NCBI RefSeq assembly: GCF_025971925.1
Contig: NZ_JAPDHV010000004.1
Location: 1-64,000, forward strand
Length of the DNA stretch: 64,000 nt
DNA from: Chryseobacterium oryctis
GTDB lineage: Bacteria; Bacteroidota; Bacteroidia; Flavobacteriales; Weeksellaceae
Reading direction: 5' to 3'
The notes under the pieces: generated by a model
What the model was told of the DNA's origin: nothing
The model's input: only the letters and a program-made list of their open reading frames with translations
Database searches by the model: none
Shown: in pieces, positions 7,764 to 15,598 of the stretch
How the letters are laid out: the number at the start of each line of letters is the position of its first letter
Numbering within the stretch: the stretch's first letter is position 1
Translations under genes and position numbers: made by a program

Positions 7764-8777
7764 ATGGTTTTTGTAACGGGCGCAACCGGAATTTTAGGAA
7801 GAATAATAGTTTTGGAACTTTTGAAAAAAGGGAAAAAAGTACGTGCTGCCAAAAGACCGACAAGCAATTTGAATGAAGTACTGCATTCCTTTCGGTTTTA
7901 TGTTCAAAATCCGGACGAGATTTTTGGTAAAATTGAATGGGTGGACGTGAATTTTGATGATATTGACTCTCTTCAAAATGCTTTGAAAGGTGTGGAAGAA
8001 GTTTATCATTGTGCTGCAAAGGTAAGTTTCCACCCGAAAGATGAAAAAGAGATGTACCATACCAATATTAAAGGTACCGAAAATCTGCTTTTTGCTTGTG
8101 AAGGCTCAACAGTTACAAAATTTTTACATATAAGTTCCATCGCTGTTCTTGATAATTTTAATGAAAAAGGAGAATTGGATGAAGAGTCTGATTTTAATCC
8201 CAAAATAGAACATTCTGCCTATGCAATTTCAAAGCATTTATCCGAAATGGAAGTTTGGAGAGCATCTGCAGAAGGTCTGAATACCATTATCATCAATCCC
8301 GGAATGATTATCGGAAGCGGTAACTGGGGAAATAGTAGTGGAGACATTTTTCCGACATTTGAAAAAAACAGTTTTACTTTTTCAGGAGGAACGAGTTATG
8401 TAGATGTAAGAGATGTCGCAGCGATAAGTGTTCAGTTAATGGAAAAAAATATTTTCGGAGAACGTTTTATCATTGTTTCTGAAAATAAAAAATATGCAAA
8501 ATTAGGACAACAAATCAGACGAAAATTAGGTTTGAAAGAAGCTAAAATATTATCCAAATTTCAACTGAATATGGGAAGGTTGGCAAATACGCTTTTCGGA
8601 TGGTTGATTCCTTCACTCAGAATTATTACAAAATCAAATATAGAAGCCATTTCATCACTAAATATTATATCAAATGAAAAAATAAAAGAAAGACTGAATT
8701 ATCAATTCATTCCTGTTGAGGAAAGTATTGATTTTCATCTTAACAATTATATTAACGACAAAAAGCTGAAGAAATGA
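7764..8777 (+). CDS. NAD-dependent epimerase/dehydratase family protein (extended SDR)
   Basis: A 337-residue extended short-chain dehydrogenase/reductase. The N-terminal GATGILG is the dinucleotide-binding glycine motif, and the catalytic Tyr and Lys are in YAISK at about residue 153. The substrate-binding C-terminal part resembles sterol, flavonol or aldehyde reductase-type SDRs, so the substrate is unknown. The start is ATG 7764; the preceding TTG at 7761 is in frame but not needed. Its stop overlaps the start of the acyl-CoA ligase gene (ATGA), so the two enzymes probably act together, perhaps on an acyl or fatty substrate. Confidence 0.85.
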   Translation: MVFVTGATGILGRIIVLELLKKGKKVRAAKRPTSNLNEVLHSFRFYVQNPDEIFGKIEWVDVNFDDIDSLQNALKGVEEVYHCAAKVSFHPKDEKEMYHTNIKGTENLLFACEGSTVTKFLHISSIAVLDNFNEKGELDEESDFNPKIEHSAYAISKHLSEMEVWRASAEGLNTIIINPGMIIGSGNWGNSSGDIFPTFEKNSFTFSGGTSYVDVRDVAAISVQLMEKNIFGERFIIVSENKKYAKLGQQIRRKLGLKEAKILSKFQLNMGRLANTLFGWLIPSLRIITKSNIEAISSLNIISNEKIKERLNYQFIPVEESIDFHLNNYINDKKLKK

Positions 8778-10540
8778 ATCTTGCAGAAGCAATTATCATC
8801 AAAAATGTAGAAAAACACCCTGTAAAATCAGCAATTGGTTTTAAGAAGAAAGATGATGGCTGGAAAGAACTGAGCTGGAAAAAATTTAGTGAAATTATTT
8901 TCAAAACAGCTAATGCATTAAAAAATGCAGGAGTAGAAGAGAACGACAAAGTAGCAATTTATGCTGATAATTCGGGTGAATGGATGATTTTTGATTTGGC
9001 AATTATGTCAATCGGGGCTATCACAGTTCCTATTTATTCTACCAATAATGCGGAACAGGCAGAATATATCATTAATGATTCTCAGTCTAAAATTATTTTA
9101 GTCGGAAATCAGATGCAATATGATGCTTCTCTTGAAATTTTACAGAAAGGAAGTAGTCTTCAAAATATTATTATTTCTAAAAAAGCCGTTTGGATTAAAA
9201 AAGAATTCAATAGCTTTTATCTGGAAGATTTTATTGCTAAATCTTCCCCGAAATTTGAAATCTGCAAGAAAGAATATGATGATGTAGCAACGTTGATTTA
9301 TACTTCAGGAACTACAGGAACGCCAAAAGGTGTAATGCTTACACACGGAAATTTTATCAAGGCTTTTGATGCTCATTTTGAATATTTTAAGTTTAAAAAT
9401 TTCGAAGAAGAGCTTTCTTTGGCTTTCTTGCCTTTGACTCACGTTTTCGAAAGAAGTTGGAGTTTGCTTTGTTTGTACGGTGGAGCAAGAGTATATTTCC
9501 TTGAAAATCCGAAAGATATTTCTAGTGCTTTGGAAGAGGTAAAACCAACCATGATGTGTGCTGTTCCTAGGTTTTTCCAAAAAGTATATGCCGGAGTCTT
9601 AGATAAAGCAGAGGAAGGTTCATCATTGAAGAAAAAAATCTTTGATTGGGCACTGAAAGTTGGTTCTGAAGCAGGAGAGTTGAGAAGCTTGGAAAAACAA
9701 ATCCCATTCGGATTAAAAATAAAAAAATCCGTTGCGGAAGCATTGGTTTTCAGTAAGGTGAAAGAAAAAATGGGTGGCCGACTTTGGTTTTTACCTTGTG
9801 GTGGTGCTTCGGTTTCTCCGGAAGTTACAAAGTTATTTGAAGCGATGGGGATACATATCACGGTGGGATATGGTCTTACCGAAACTACGGCAACATTAAC
9901 GGCTTTTCCGCTTAAACATTTCGAGCATGGAACGTGTGGACGTCCTTTACCGGGGGTAGAAATTCGTATTGGTGAAAATGATGAGATTCAGGCAAGAGGA
10001 AATGGTATCACAAAAGGATATTATAATAAACCTGAAGATACAAAAGCCGTTTTTACAGAAGACGGATGGTTCAAAACTGGTGATGCGGGGAAATTTGATG
10101 AAAAAGGGAATCTTATCATTACAGACAGAATTAAAGATTTAATGAAAACTTCCAACGGGAAGTACATTGCGCCTCAACAGATTGAAAATCTTTTAACCAA
10201 TAATAATTTCATTCAACAAATCGTTCTTATAGCAGAAGGAAAACAATTTGTTTCTGCACTGATTGTACCGAATTTTGAGTTTTTAAAAGACCATTTGGCT
10301 AAAAATAATATTCCGTTTACCAATTGGGAAGAAATCGTTCAGAAGAAGGAAGTTATTGATTTTTATAAAGAAAAAGTTAATGAGTTTCAGGTTCACTTAT
10401 CAGATTTTGAAAAAGTGAAAAAATTCACTTTAATGCCTGCTGAATTTGAAATTAATACAGGTGAAATTACACCTACCCTCAAAATAAAAAGAAATGTTGT
10501 TCTCAAAAAATATGCAGATATTATTGAGAAGATGTATTAA
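8774..10540 (+). CDS. long-chain fatty acid-CoA ligase (AMP-forming)
   Basis: A 588-residue member of the acyl-adenylate family that activates fatty acids with ATP to acyl-AMP and then acyl-CoA. It has the P-loop-like YTSGTTGTPKG at about residue 175, the adenylate-contact motif GYGLTETTA and GDAGKFDEKGNLIITDR, the hinge and Asp that bind ribose. Length and motifs fit the FadD15/FAA1-like long-chain type that lacks signal peptides. It is translationally coupled to the SDR gene by a 4-nt overlap. Confidence 0.9.
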   Translation: MNLAEAIIIKNVEKHPVKSAIGFKKKDDGWKELSWKKFSEIIFKTANALKNAGVEENDKVAIYADNSGEWMIFDLAIMSIGAITVPIYSTNNAEQAEYIINDSQSKIILVGNQMQYDASLEILQKGSSLQNIIISKKAVWIKKEFNSFYLEDFIAKSSPKFEICKKEYDDVATLIYTSGTTGTPKGVMLTHGNFIKAFDAHFEYFKFKNFEEELSLAFLPLTHVFERSWSLLCLYGGARVYFLENPKDISSALEEVKPTMMCAVPRFFQKVYAGVLDKAEEGSSLKKKIFDWALKVGSEAGELRSLEKQIPFGLKIKKSVAEALVFSKVKEKMGGRLWFLPCGGASVSPEVTKLFEAMGIHITVGYGLTETTATLTAFPLKHFEHGTCGRPLPGVEIRIGENDEIQARGNGITKGYYNKPEDTKAVFTEDGWFKTGDAGKFDEKGNLIITDRIKDLMKTSNGKYIAPQQIENLLTNNNFIQQIVLIAEGKQFVSALIVPNFEFLKDHLAKNNIPFTNWEEIVQKKEVIDFYKEKVNEFQVHLSDFEKVKKFTLMPAEFEINTGEITPTLKIKRNVVLKKYADIIEKMY

Positions 10541-10577
10541 TAAACCAAACCACAAAAATTGGTGTTTAAACTAAATT

Positions 10578-11633
10578 ATGACAACACAGGAGTTTCTAGG
10601 AAAAGAAAATTTTATTATAAGTACACAAACGGTTTCTGAAAGTTGCCCGTCAAATATTGCTTTGATTAAATATTGGGGGAAATACGATAATCAGATTCCT
10701 GCAAACCCGAGTATTAGTTATACTCTGAATCATTGTAAAACCAATACTACAATGGAGTTTTTTGTGAATGAACCTTTTTCAGTTCAGACTTTTTTAGGTG
10801 GCAACGAAGAAGTGAAATTTGCAGAGAAAATTGAAAAGTATTTCAAAAATATAGAGCAATATCTTCCTTGGATTTTAAAGGGAAAATATATCATTAAAAC
10901 AGAAAATACATTTCCTCACAGTTCAGGAATTGCAAGTTCTGCTTCAGGATTCGGAGCTATTGCAAAATGTTTAATGAAATTGGATGAGGTATTTTCAGGA
11001 AAAGAATCTGAAGAAGAATCTTTGAGGAAGGCATCGTTTTTGGCAAGATTGGGAAGCGGAAGTGCTTGTAGAAGTTTGTACAATGGTTTAGTTGTTTGGG
11101 GAGAATCTCAGGTGAAAGGGAGTTCAGATTTATTTGCGGTGCAATATCCAAATGAAGAAATTCACGAGATTTTTAAAGATTTTAATGACTGGGTTTTACT
11201 GATTCATGAAGGTCAGAAAAGTGTTTCTTCAACGGTAGGTCATGGTTTGATGAAAACCAATCCGTATGCTGAAAGAAGATTTTTGGAAGCCAGAGAGAAT
11301 TTTACACCGATGAAGGAGATTTTGGCAAACGGAGATTTAGAAGGCTTTATTAAGTTGGTTGAACATGAAGCGCTTACACTTCATGCAATGATGATGATGA
11401 GCGAACCTGCTTTTATTTTGATGAAAACAGGAACCTTGGAAGTGATTAATAAAATTTGGGATTTCAGAAAAAAAACAAGATTGCCTTTGTTTTTTACGTT
11501 AGATGCAGGAGCTAATGTTCATCTTTTATTCCCTAATAACGGTTCTGAAGATAAAATTAAATCTTTTATTGAAGCTGAACTTTTACAGCATACTCAAAAT
11601 AATGGAGTAGTGAAGGATGTGATGAGATTTTAA
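10578..11633 (+). CDS. mvaD: diphosphomevalonate decarboxylase
   Basis: A 351-residue GHMP-kinase-fold enzyme that decarboxylates mevalonate 5-diphosphate to isopentenyl diphosphate, the last step of the mevalonate route used by flavobacteria. It has the N-terminal SNIALIKYWGKYD, the glycine/serine-rich phosphate loop SSGIASSASGFGA at about 115-127 and SACRSLYNGLVVWG with the conserved Ser/Arg. An ATP-binding GHMP C-terminal domain follows. The gene stands alone, 37 nt after the acyl-CoA ligase and with its own terminator. Confidence 0.93.
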   Translation: MTTQEFLGKENFIISTQTVSESCPSNIALIKYWGKYDNQIPANPSISYTLNHCKTNTTMEFFVNEPFSVQTFLGGNEEVKFAEKIEKYFKNIEQYLPWILKGKYIIKTENTFPHSSGIASSASGFGAIAKCLMKLDEVFSGKESEEESLRKASFLARLGSGSACRSLYNGLVVWGESQVKGSSDLFAVQYPNEEIHEIFKDFNDWVLLIHEGQKSVSSTVGHGLMKTNPYAERRFLEARENFTPMKEILANGDLEGFIKLVEHEALTLHAMMMMSEPAFILMKTGTLEVINKIWDFRKKTRLPLFFTLDAGANVHLLFPNNGSEDKIKSFIEAELLQHTQNNGVVKDVMRF

Positions 11634-11656
11634 TTCAATTTTTAATTCATATATAG

Positions 11657-11684
11657 AAAACGAGCTATTTTAGCTCGTTTTTTG
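11657..11684 (+). terminator. terminator of mvaD
   Basis: AAAACGAGCTA pairs with TAGCTCGTTTT around TTT, followed by more T residues, 23 nt after the stop codon. Confidence 0.85.
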
Positions 11685-11716
11685 TTTATATTTATTGAAT
11701 ATTAAACCCAATATTT

Positions 11717-12160
11717 ATGTATAAATTATGTGTGGCTTTTTCATTTTTAGGAGTTTTTAGTTTTGGGCAACAGCAAAATCAAGAAATTGAAAAACCAATT
11801 AAAAATCTTTTTCTGGCAATGAAGAATGTGAATCCAGATTTATTGAAATCTTCCTTTACAGAAAATGCAATTTTGCAGACTATTACAAAAGACGGAACTG
11901 TAAAAACAGATAGCATTACAGATTTTATTTCTTCAATTTCAAAAACTTCTAAAGATGATTTGGACGAAAGAATAACAATTGAAGCTATTCATGTAGACGG
12001 AAATCTTGCGAGTGTGTTTACTCCTTATTCGTTTTATTATAAAGGAAAATTTTCGCATTGTGGAGCTAATAGTTTTCAGTTGGTTAAACAAAATGAAGAA
12101 TGGAAAATTCAATATCTTATTGACACAAGAAGAAAGGATAATTGTGAGAACATAAATTAA
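11717..12160 (+). CDS. secreted NTF2/SnoaL-like protein
   Basis: A 147-residue protein with an N-terminal signal peptide ending near FSFGQ. The mature part (KNLFLAMKNVNPDLLKSSF, then DLASVFTPYSFYYKGK-like strands and EEWKIQYLIDTRR) has the layout of NTF2-like cone-fold proteins. These often bind small molecules, but no catalytic residues identify a reaction. It is 10 nt upstream of the VOC gene, so the two are probably one operon. Confidence 0.75.
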   Translation: MYKLCVAFSFLGVFSFGQQQNQEIEKPIKNLFLAMKNVNPDLLKSSFTENAILQTITKDGTVKTDSITDFISSISKTSKDDLDERITIEAIHVDGNLASVFTPYSFYYKGKFSHCGANSFQLVKQNEEWKIQYLIDTRRKDNCENIN

Positions 12161-12170
12161 TTTTAAAAAA

Positions 12171-12548
12171 ATGAAAATTCATCATATTGCTATTATTTGT
12201 TCAGATTATGAGGTTTCAAAGAAATTTTATACTGAAATTTTAGGATTAAATATCATTCGGGAGGTGTATCGTAAGGAAAGACAGTCTTACAAGCTAGATT
12301 TAGCGATTGATAACCATTATGTAATCGAATTATTTTCTTTTCCCAATCCTCCGCAAAGAGCATCGCGTCCCGAAGCTTGTGGATTAAGACATTTGGCTTT
12401 TTCTGTTAAAAATGTAAATGAAAAAAGGAAAGAATTAGTAGAAAAAGGTTTAGCTTGTGAAGAAATCAGAATAGATGAATTTACAGATAAAGAATTTTTC
12501 TTTACCCAAGATCCGGATCGGTTACCTTTAGAGTTTTATGAAGAATAA
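12171..12548 (+). CDS. VOC family protein (glyoxalase I-like, YaeR/SMU1112c type)
   Basis: A 125-residue single-domain vicinal-oxygen-chelate protein. It begins MKIHHIAIICSDY with a metal-ligand His near residue 4-5, has VIELFSFP with a ligand Glu, GLRHLAFSV with a ligand His, and PLEFYE with the last ligand Glu, so a divalent-metal site looks intact. The substrate is unknown; relatives are annotated as glyoxalase-like. It is transcribed with the NTF2-like gene just upstream and converges on the DUF1634 gene, leaving only 3 nt between the stops. Confidence 0.85.
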   Translation: MKIHHIAIICSDYEVSKKFYTEILGLNIIREVYRKERQSYKLDLAIDNHYVIELFSFPNPPQRASRPEACGLRHLAFSVKNVNEKRKELVEKGLACEEIRIDEFTDKEFFFTQDPDRLPLEFYEE

Positions 12549-12551
12549 TTT

Positions 12552-12935
12552 TTAGTGAGCGTAACCTGTGAAGAAGCTTATTGCCATAATGGCTAAGACA
12601 ATAGAAGAGATGACTACATAAACGTAGTCTTTTTCTTTTAAATATCCGATTAATGCAAAAATAATTCTCATTAAAGGTGTGAAAATCAACATCAGGATTC
12701 CCAATTGGATAATTGCGACACCTTCTCCTTGACAAAGAGATCTCCAAAACTCACCCCATATTTTTTCAGAAGAAGAACCTATGGCAAGACTTGAGTATTT
12801 TTCAGGCATTTTAAAACCTTCTGAGAATAATTTAATAAAACCGATTAATGAAGTGATAACGGATAAAATAACTCCCAACCTCAGAAGATTTCCAACGGAG
12901 CGGTTCAGATCCACATCTGTGAAGTTCTTTTTCAT
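12552..12935 (-). CDS. DUF1634 membrane protein, partner of the TauE transporter
   Basis: A 127-residue protein with three hydrophobic segments and a cytoplasmic N terminus (FTDVDLNRSVGNLLRLGV), matching DUF1634. This family is nearly always encoded next to a TauE/SafE permease. Here its ATG overlaps the TAA of that permease by one base, so they are translationally coupled. It may form part of the transporter; the role has not been shown from sequence. Confidence 0.82.
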   Translation of the reverse strand: MKKNFTDVDLNRSVGNLLRLGVILSVITSLIGFIKLFSEGFKMPEKYSSLAIGSSSEKIWGEFWRSLCQGEGVAIIQLGILMLIFTPLMRIIFALIGYLKEKDYVYVVISSIVLAIMAISFFTGYAH

Positions 12936-13765
12936 TATCTGAAGTTTTTGTTTATACCGTTATACATCATGTAGATTGAGAGAATAGTGATAACAATGGC
13001 AAAGAAGGTTTTCAGTTTTTTTGTTTTTGAAACCATCAATGTTTTTGAACCGATAAAACTACCTACAACCACACCTATTAATACCGGAGCTACAATTACA
13101 GGGATAATTTCACCTCTCTGAAAGTAGATTAAGGCACTTGCTACAGCAGTTACGCCAATCATAAAATTACTTGTGGTGGTAGAAACTTTGAAAGGAAGTT
13201 TCATCATATTGTCCATGGCTAAAACTTTCAGTGCTCCAGAACCAATTCCTAAAAGCCCGGACATTGCACCGGCAAACATCATCATCAAAAATCCCGGAAC
13301 CGTGTTTCTTGCAGCATAACTTTTCACAACTCCTTTATCAGGAAAAGTTCCGTATAATTTTAATTTATCCTCAAGGCTTCCTTTGATTAAAGGTTCCTGA
13401 TGGTCGGGTTTTCCTTTCAAATTTAAAATAACGGTCAGAATCAGGATACTGGCAAAAATAATCCCGATTGTATTAGGGTTTAATGCTCCTGAAACCAAAG
13501 CTCCCACAATGGCACCTGCTGTTGTAGCAATCTCCAAAAACATTCCGATTCTCATATTGGTAAAACCTTCTTTTACAAACGCAACTGCAGCACCTGAAGA
13601 AGTACCGATAACGGAAATAAGTGAAGCACCAATTGCATAGTGCATAGGAACGCCAAAACCCAGCGTCAATAAAGGGATTATGATAACTCCTCCTCCTAAT
13701 CCGGTCAGTGAACCTAAAAGTCCTGCCGAAACTGCCCCCAGAAAGAGAATAATGATTTCTGACAT
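12935..13765 (-). CDS. TauE/SafE-family (TSUP) anion permease
   Basis: A 276-residue inner-membrane protein with about eight helices. It has the duplicated TSUP pattern: GSLTGLGGGVIIIPLL near the N terminus and GLLGIGSGALKVLAM at about 175-190. The family moves sulfite, sulfoacetate or other sulfur-containing organic anions across the membrane; the substrate here is unknown. A leaderless-type promoter lies immediately upstream, divergent from the DUF1543 gene. Confidence 0.9.
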   Translation of the reverse strand: MSEIIILFLGAVSAGLLGSLTGLGGGVIIIPLLTLGFGVPMHYAIGASLISVIGTSSGAAVAFVKEGFTNMRIGMFLEIATTAGAIVGALVSGALNPNTIGIIFASILILTVILNLKGKPDHQEPLIKGSLEDKLKLYGTFPDKGVVKSYAARNTVPGFLMMMFAGAMSGLLGIGSGALKVLAMDNMMKLPFKVSTTTSNFMIGVTAVASALIYFQRGEIIPVIVAPVLIGVVVGSFIGSKTLMVSKTKKLKTFFAIVITILSIYMMYNGINKNFR

Positions 13766-13769
13766 GTTA

Positions 13770-13777
13770 CAAATATA
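13770..13777 (-). promoter_or_regulatory. -7 box of the TauE promoter
   Basis: On the minus strand TATATTTG ends 4 nt before the ATG at 13765, predicting a leaderless transcript. Confidence 0.6.
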
Positions 13778-13825
13778 AAACTATTGCACTATTTTGCCAA
13801 AACTTTAAAAAAGATAATTTTGATG

Positions 13826-13833
13826 TATTTTTG
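13826..13833 (+). promoter_or_regulatory. -7 box of the DUF1543 gene
   Basis: TATTTTTG followed by CATC and the ATG at 13838. The 12-base string is identical to that upstream of ung. Confidence 0.6.
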
Positions 13834-13837
13834 CATC

Positions 13838-14398
13838 ATGGAAAATGAGCTGAAATTATTTTATATTATTCTTGGTGCAACTCCGAAAGGAAGAAATATT
13901 GAACAGCATGATGTTTTTTTCGGAATTGCTGAAAATCTAAAAGATTTAGTACCGGATATAAAGGATTTTTGGAAAGAAGCAGAAGGGAAAATACATTTGG
14001 ACGCTTATCAGGAAGTAAAATTTGCTGATGGATACGCTGTTAAAATTGTAGAAAAAGGAACAAAAACATCAGAAGAACAGTTGTTTTTCATCAATTTAGG
14101 AGGGTATAAAAAAGGCTTTTTTGAAGAATTTCATGAACAACACTTAATGGTAGGAAACTCAATGGGTGAGGTGGTGAAAAGAGTGAAAGAAACAGAGTTT
14201 TATAAAACAATGGGTTTTGAAGGTGCTGTAAGTCATATTGATGATAAACATGGGGTAGATATTGATGATATTTATAATGTAAATGATATTCTTCCTCAAA
14301 AAATGAAAGAAAAATATTCTATAGTTTTAGAAAAATCGGATGTAGAAAACCAGAAAAATTTTATGGGATTGGGATATCTGAAAATTGATAAAATTTAA
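13838..14398 (+). CDS. DUF1543 family protein
   Basis: A 186-residue cytoplasmic protein with the DUF1543 signature: KLFYIILGATPKGRNIEQHDVFFGI at the N terminus and a second half-domain (FFINLGGYKKGFFEEFHEQHLMVG) with similar beta-alpha content, which may be an internal duplication. The function is unknown. The open frame reaches 13784, but the promoter box at 13826 makes ATG 13838 the likely start. It lies 39 nt upstream of purK, on the same strand, with no terminator. Confidence 0.83.
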   Translation: MENELKLFYIILGATPKGRNIEQHDVFFGIAENLKDLVPDIKDFWKEAEGKIHLDAYQEVKFADGYAVKIVEKGTKTSEEQLFFINLGGYKKGFFEEFHEQHLMVGNSMGEVVKRVKETEFYKTMGFEGAVSHIDDKHGVDIDDIYNVNDILPQKMKEKYSIVLEKSDVENQKNFMGLGYLKIDKI

Positions 14399-14437
14399 AT
14401 CAAATAAATAAATCTAAAAAGAAATAAAAAGAAAAAA

Positions 14438-15553
14438 ATGAAAATAGGAATTTTAGGAGGAGGGCAGCTTGGAAGAATGCTGATTCAGGAAGCATTGAAG
14501 TACGATGATGAATTTTACACACTGGATCCGGCTTCGGATGCCCCTTGCCATAATATCTCATATTTTACTCAAGGTAATTTCAATGATTACGAAACGGTTC
14601 TGAATTTTGGGAAGGATAAAGATGTTGTGACTATAGAAATTGAGCACGTAAATGCAGAGGCTTTAGCAGAACTCGAAAATCAAGGAGTAAAAGTGGTTCC
14701 TAATTCTCAAATTATCAAAACCATTCAGCAGAAAATTTTACAGAAAAAATTTTATCAAAAACATGAAATTCCGAGTCCAGAATTTGAAGTGATGGACGGA
14801 AGCTCAGACGAAATAAAAATGTCATTGCCTTTTGTTCAGAAAATGAATACAGGAGGATATGATGGAAAAGGAGTTCAGGTAATTCGTACCAATGAAGACA
14901 TGAAAAATCTTTGGTTACAAGATTCTGTTCTTGAGAAATTGGTAGATATTGATAAAGAACTTTCAATAATCGTTGCTAAAAATGAAAATGGAGAAACCAA
15001 AGCTTTCCCTGTGACTGAAATGGTAGCCGATCCTAAATTGAATCTTTTAGATTTTAATGTTTGTCCTGTAGATGATTTATCAGAAGATGTAGAAAATCAA
15101 ATTAACGTTATTGCTTCAAAATTTTTATCTGCTGTAGATTCTCCTGGACTTTTTGCGATAGAATTGTTTTTAGATAAAGAAGGGAAAGTTTGGGTAAACG
15201 AAACAGCTCCTAGATTGCATAATTCGGGTCATCAAAGTCAAGAAGGAAATGCCAATTCTCAGTTTGAACAGATGTATAGAGTGGTGAAAAATTTTCCTTT
15301 AGCAGATACAGATGCTATTGTTTATAGTGGAATGCTTAATCTTGTTGGAGCAGAAGGACATGCCGGAAAGGTTATTTATGAAGGAATGGATGAGGTTTTA
15401 AAAATGCCCGAAACATACGTTCATCTTTACGGAAAAACAGAAACCAAACCAGGTAGAAAAATGGGACACATCAATGTTTTGGCAGATTCCAGAGAAGAAT
15501 TGATGGAGAAGCTGGTGAAAGTAAAAGAAATGGTAAGAGTAATTGCTGAATAA
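14438..15553 (+). CDS. purK: 5-(carboxyamino)imidazole ribonucleotide synthase
   Basis: A 371-residue ATP-grasp enzyme that joins bicarbonate to aminoimidazole ribonucleotide using ATP in purine synthesis. It starts MKIGILGGGQLGRML, the N-terminal nucleotide motif, has NTGGYDGKGVQV for ATP binding, and ELFLDKEGKVWVNETAPRLHNSGH with the magnesium-binding Glu/Asn and substrate His. Its partner enzyme gene purE lies 5 kb further on and is not in the same operon, unlike the common purEK arrangement. A bidirectional terminator follows. Confidence 0.95.
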   Translation: MKIGILGGGQLGRMLIQEALKYDDEFYTLDPASDAPCHNISYFTQGNFNDYETVLNFGKDKDVVTIEIEHVNAEALAELENQGVKVVPNSQIIKTIQQKILQKKFYQKHEIPSPEFEVMDGSSDEIKMSLPFVQKMNTGGYDGKGVQVIRTNEDMKNLWLQDSVLEKLVDIDKELSIIVAKNENGETKAFPVTEMVADPKLNLLDFNVCPVDDLSEDVENQINVIASKFLSAVDSPGLFAIELFLDKEGKVWVNETAPRLHNSGHQSQEGNANSQFEQMYRVVKNFPLADTDAIVYSGMLNLVGAEGHAGKVIYEGMDEVLKMPETYVHLYGKTETKPGRKMGHINVLADSREELMEKLVKVKEMVRVIAE

Positions 15554-15566
15554 GCTATAAAGATAT

Positions 15567-15598
15567 AAAAAAGACTGGCCTTCTCGCCAGTCTTTTTT
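15567..15598. terminator. bidirectional terminator between purK and the antiporter
   Basis: AAAAAAGACTGGC pairs with GCCAGTCTTTTTT around a 6-nt loop, with A and T tracts on both sides. It can end both convergent genes; its last two bases overlap the antiporter stop codon. Confidence 0.85.
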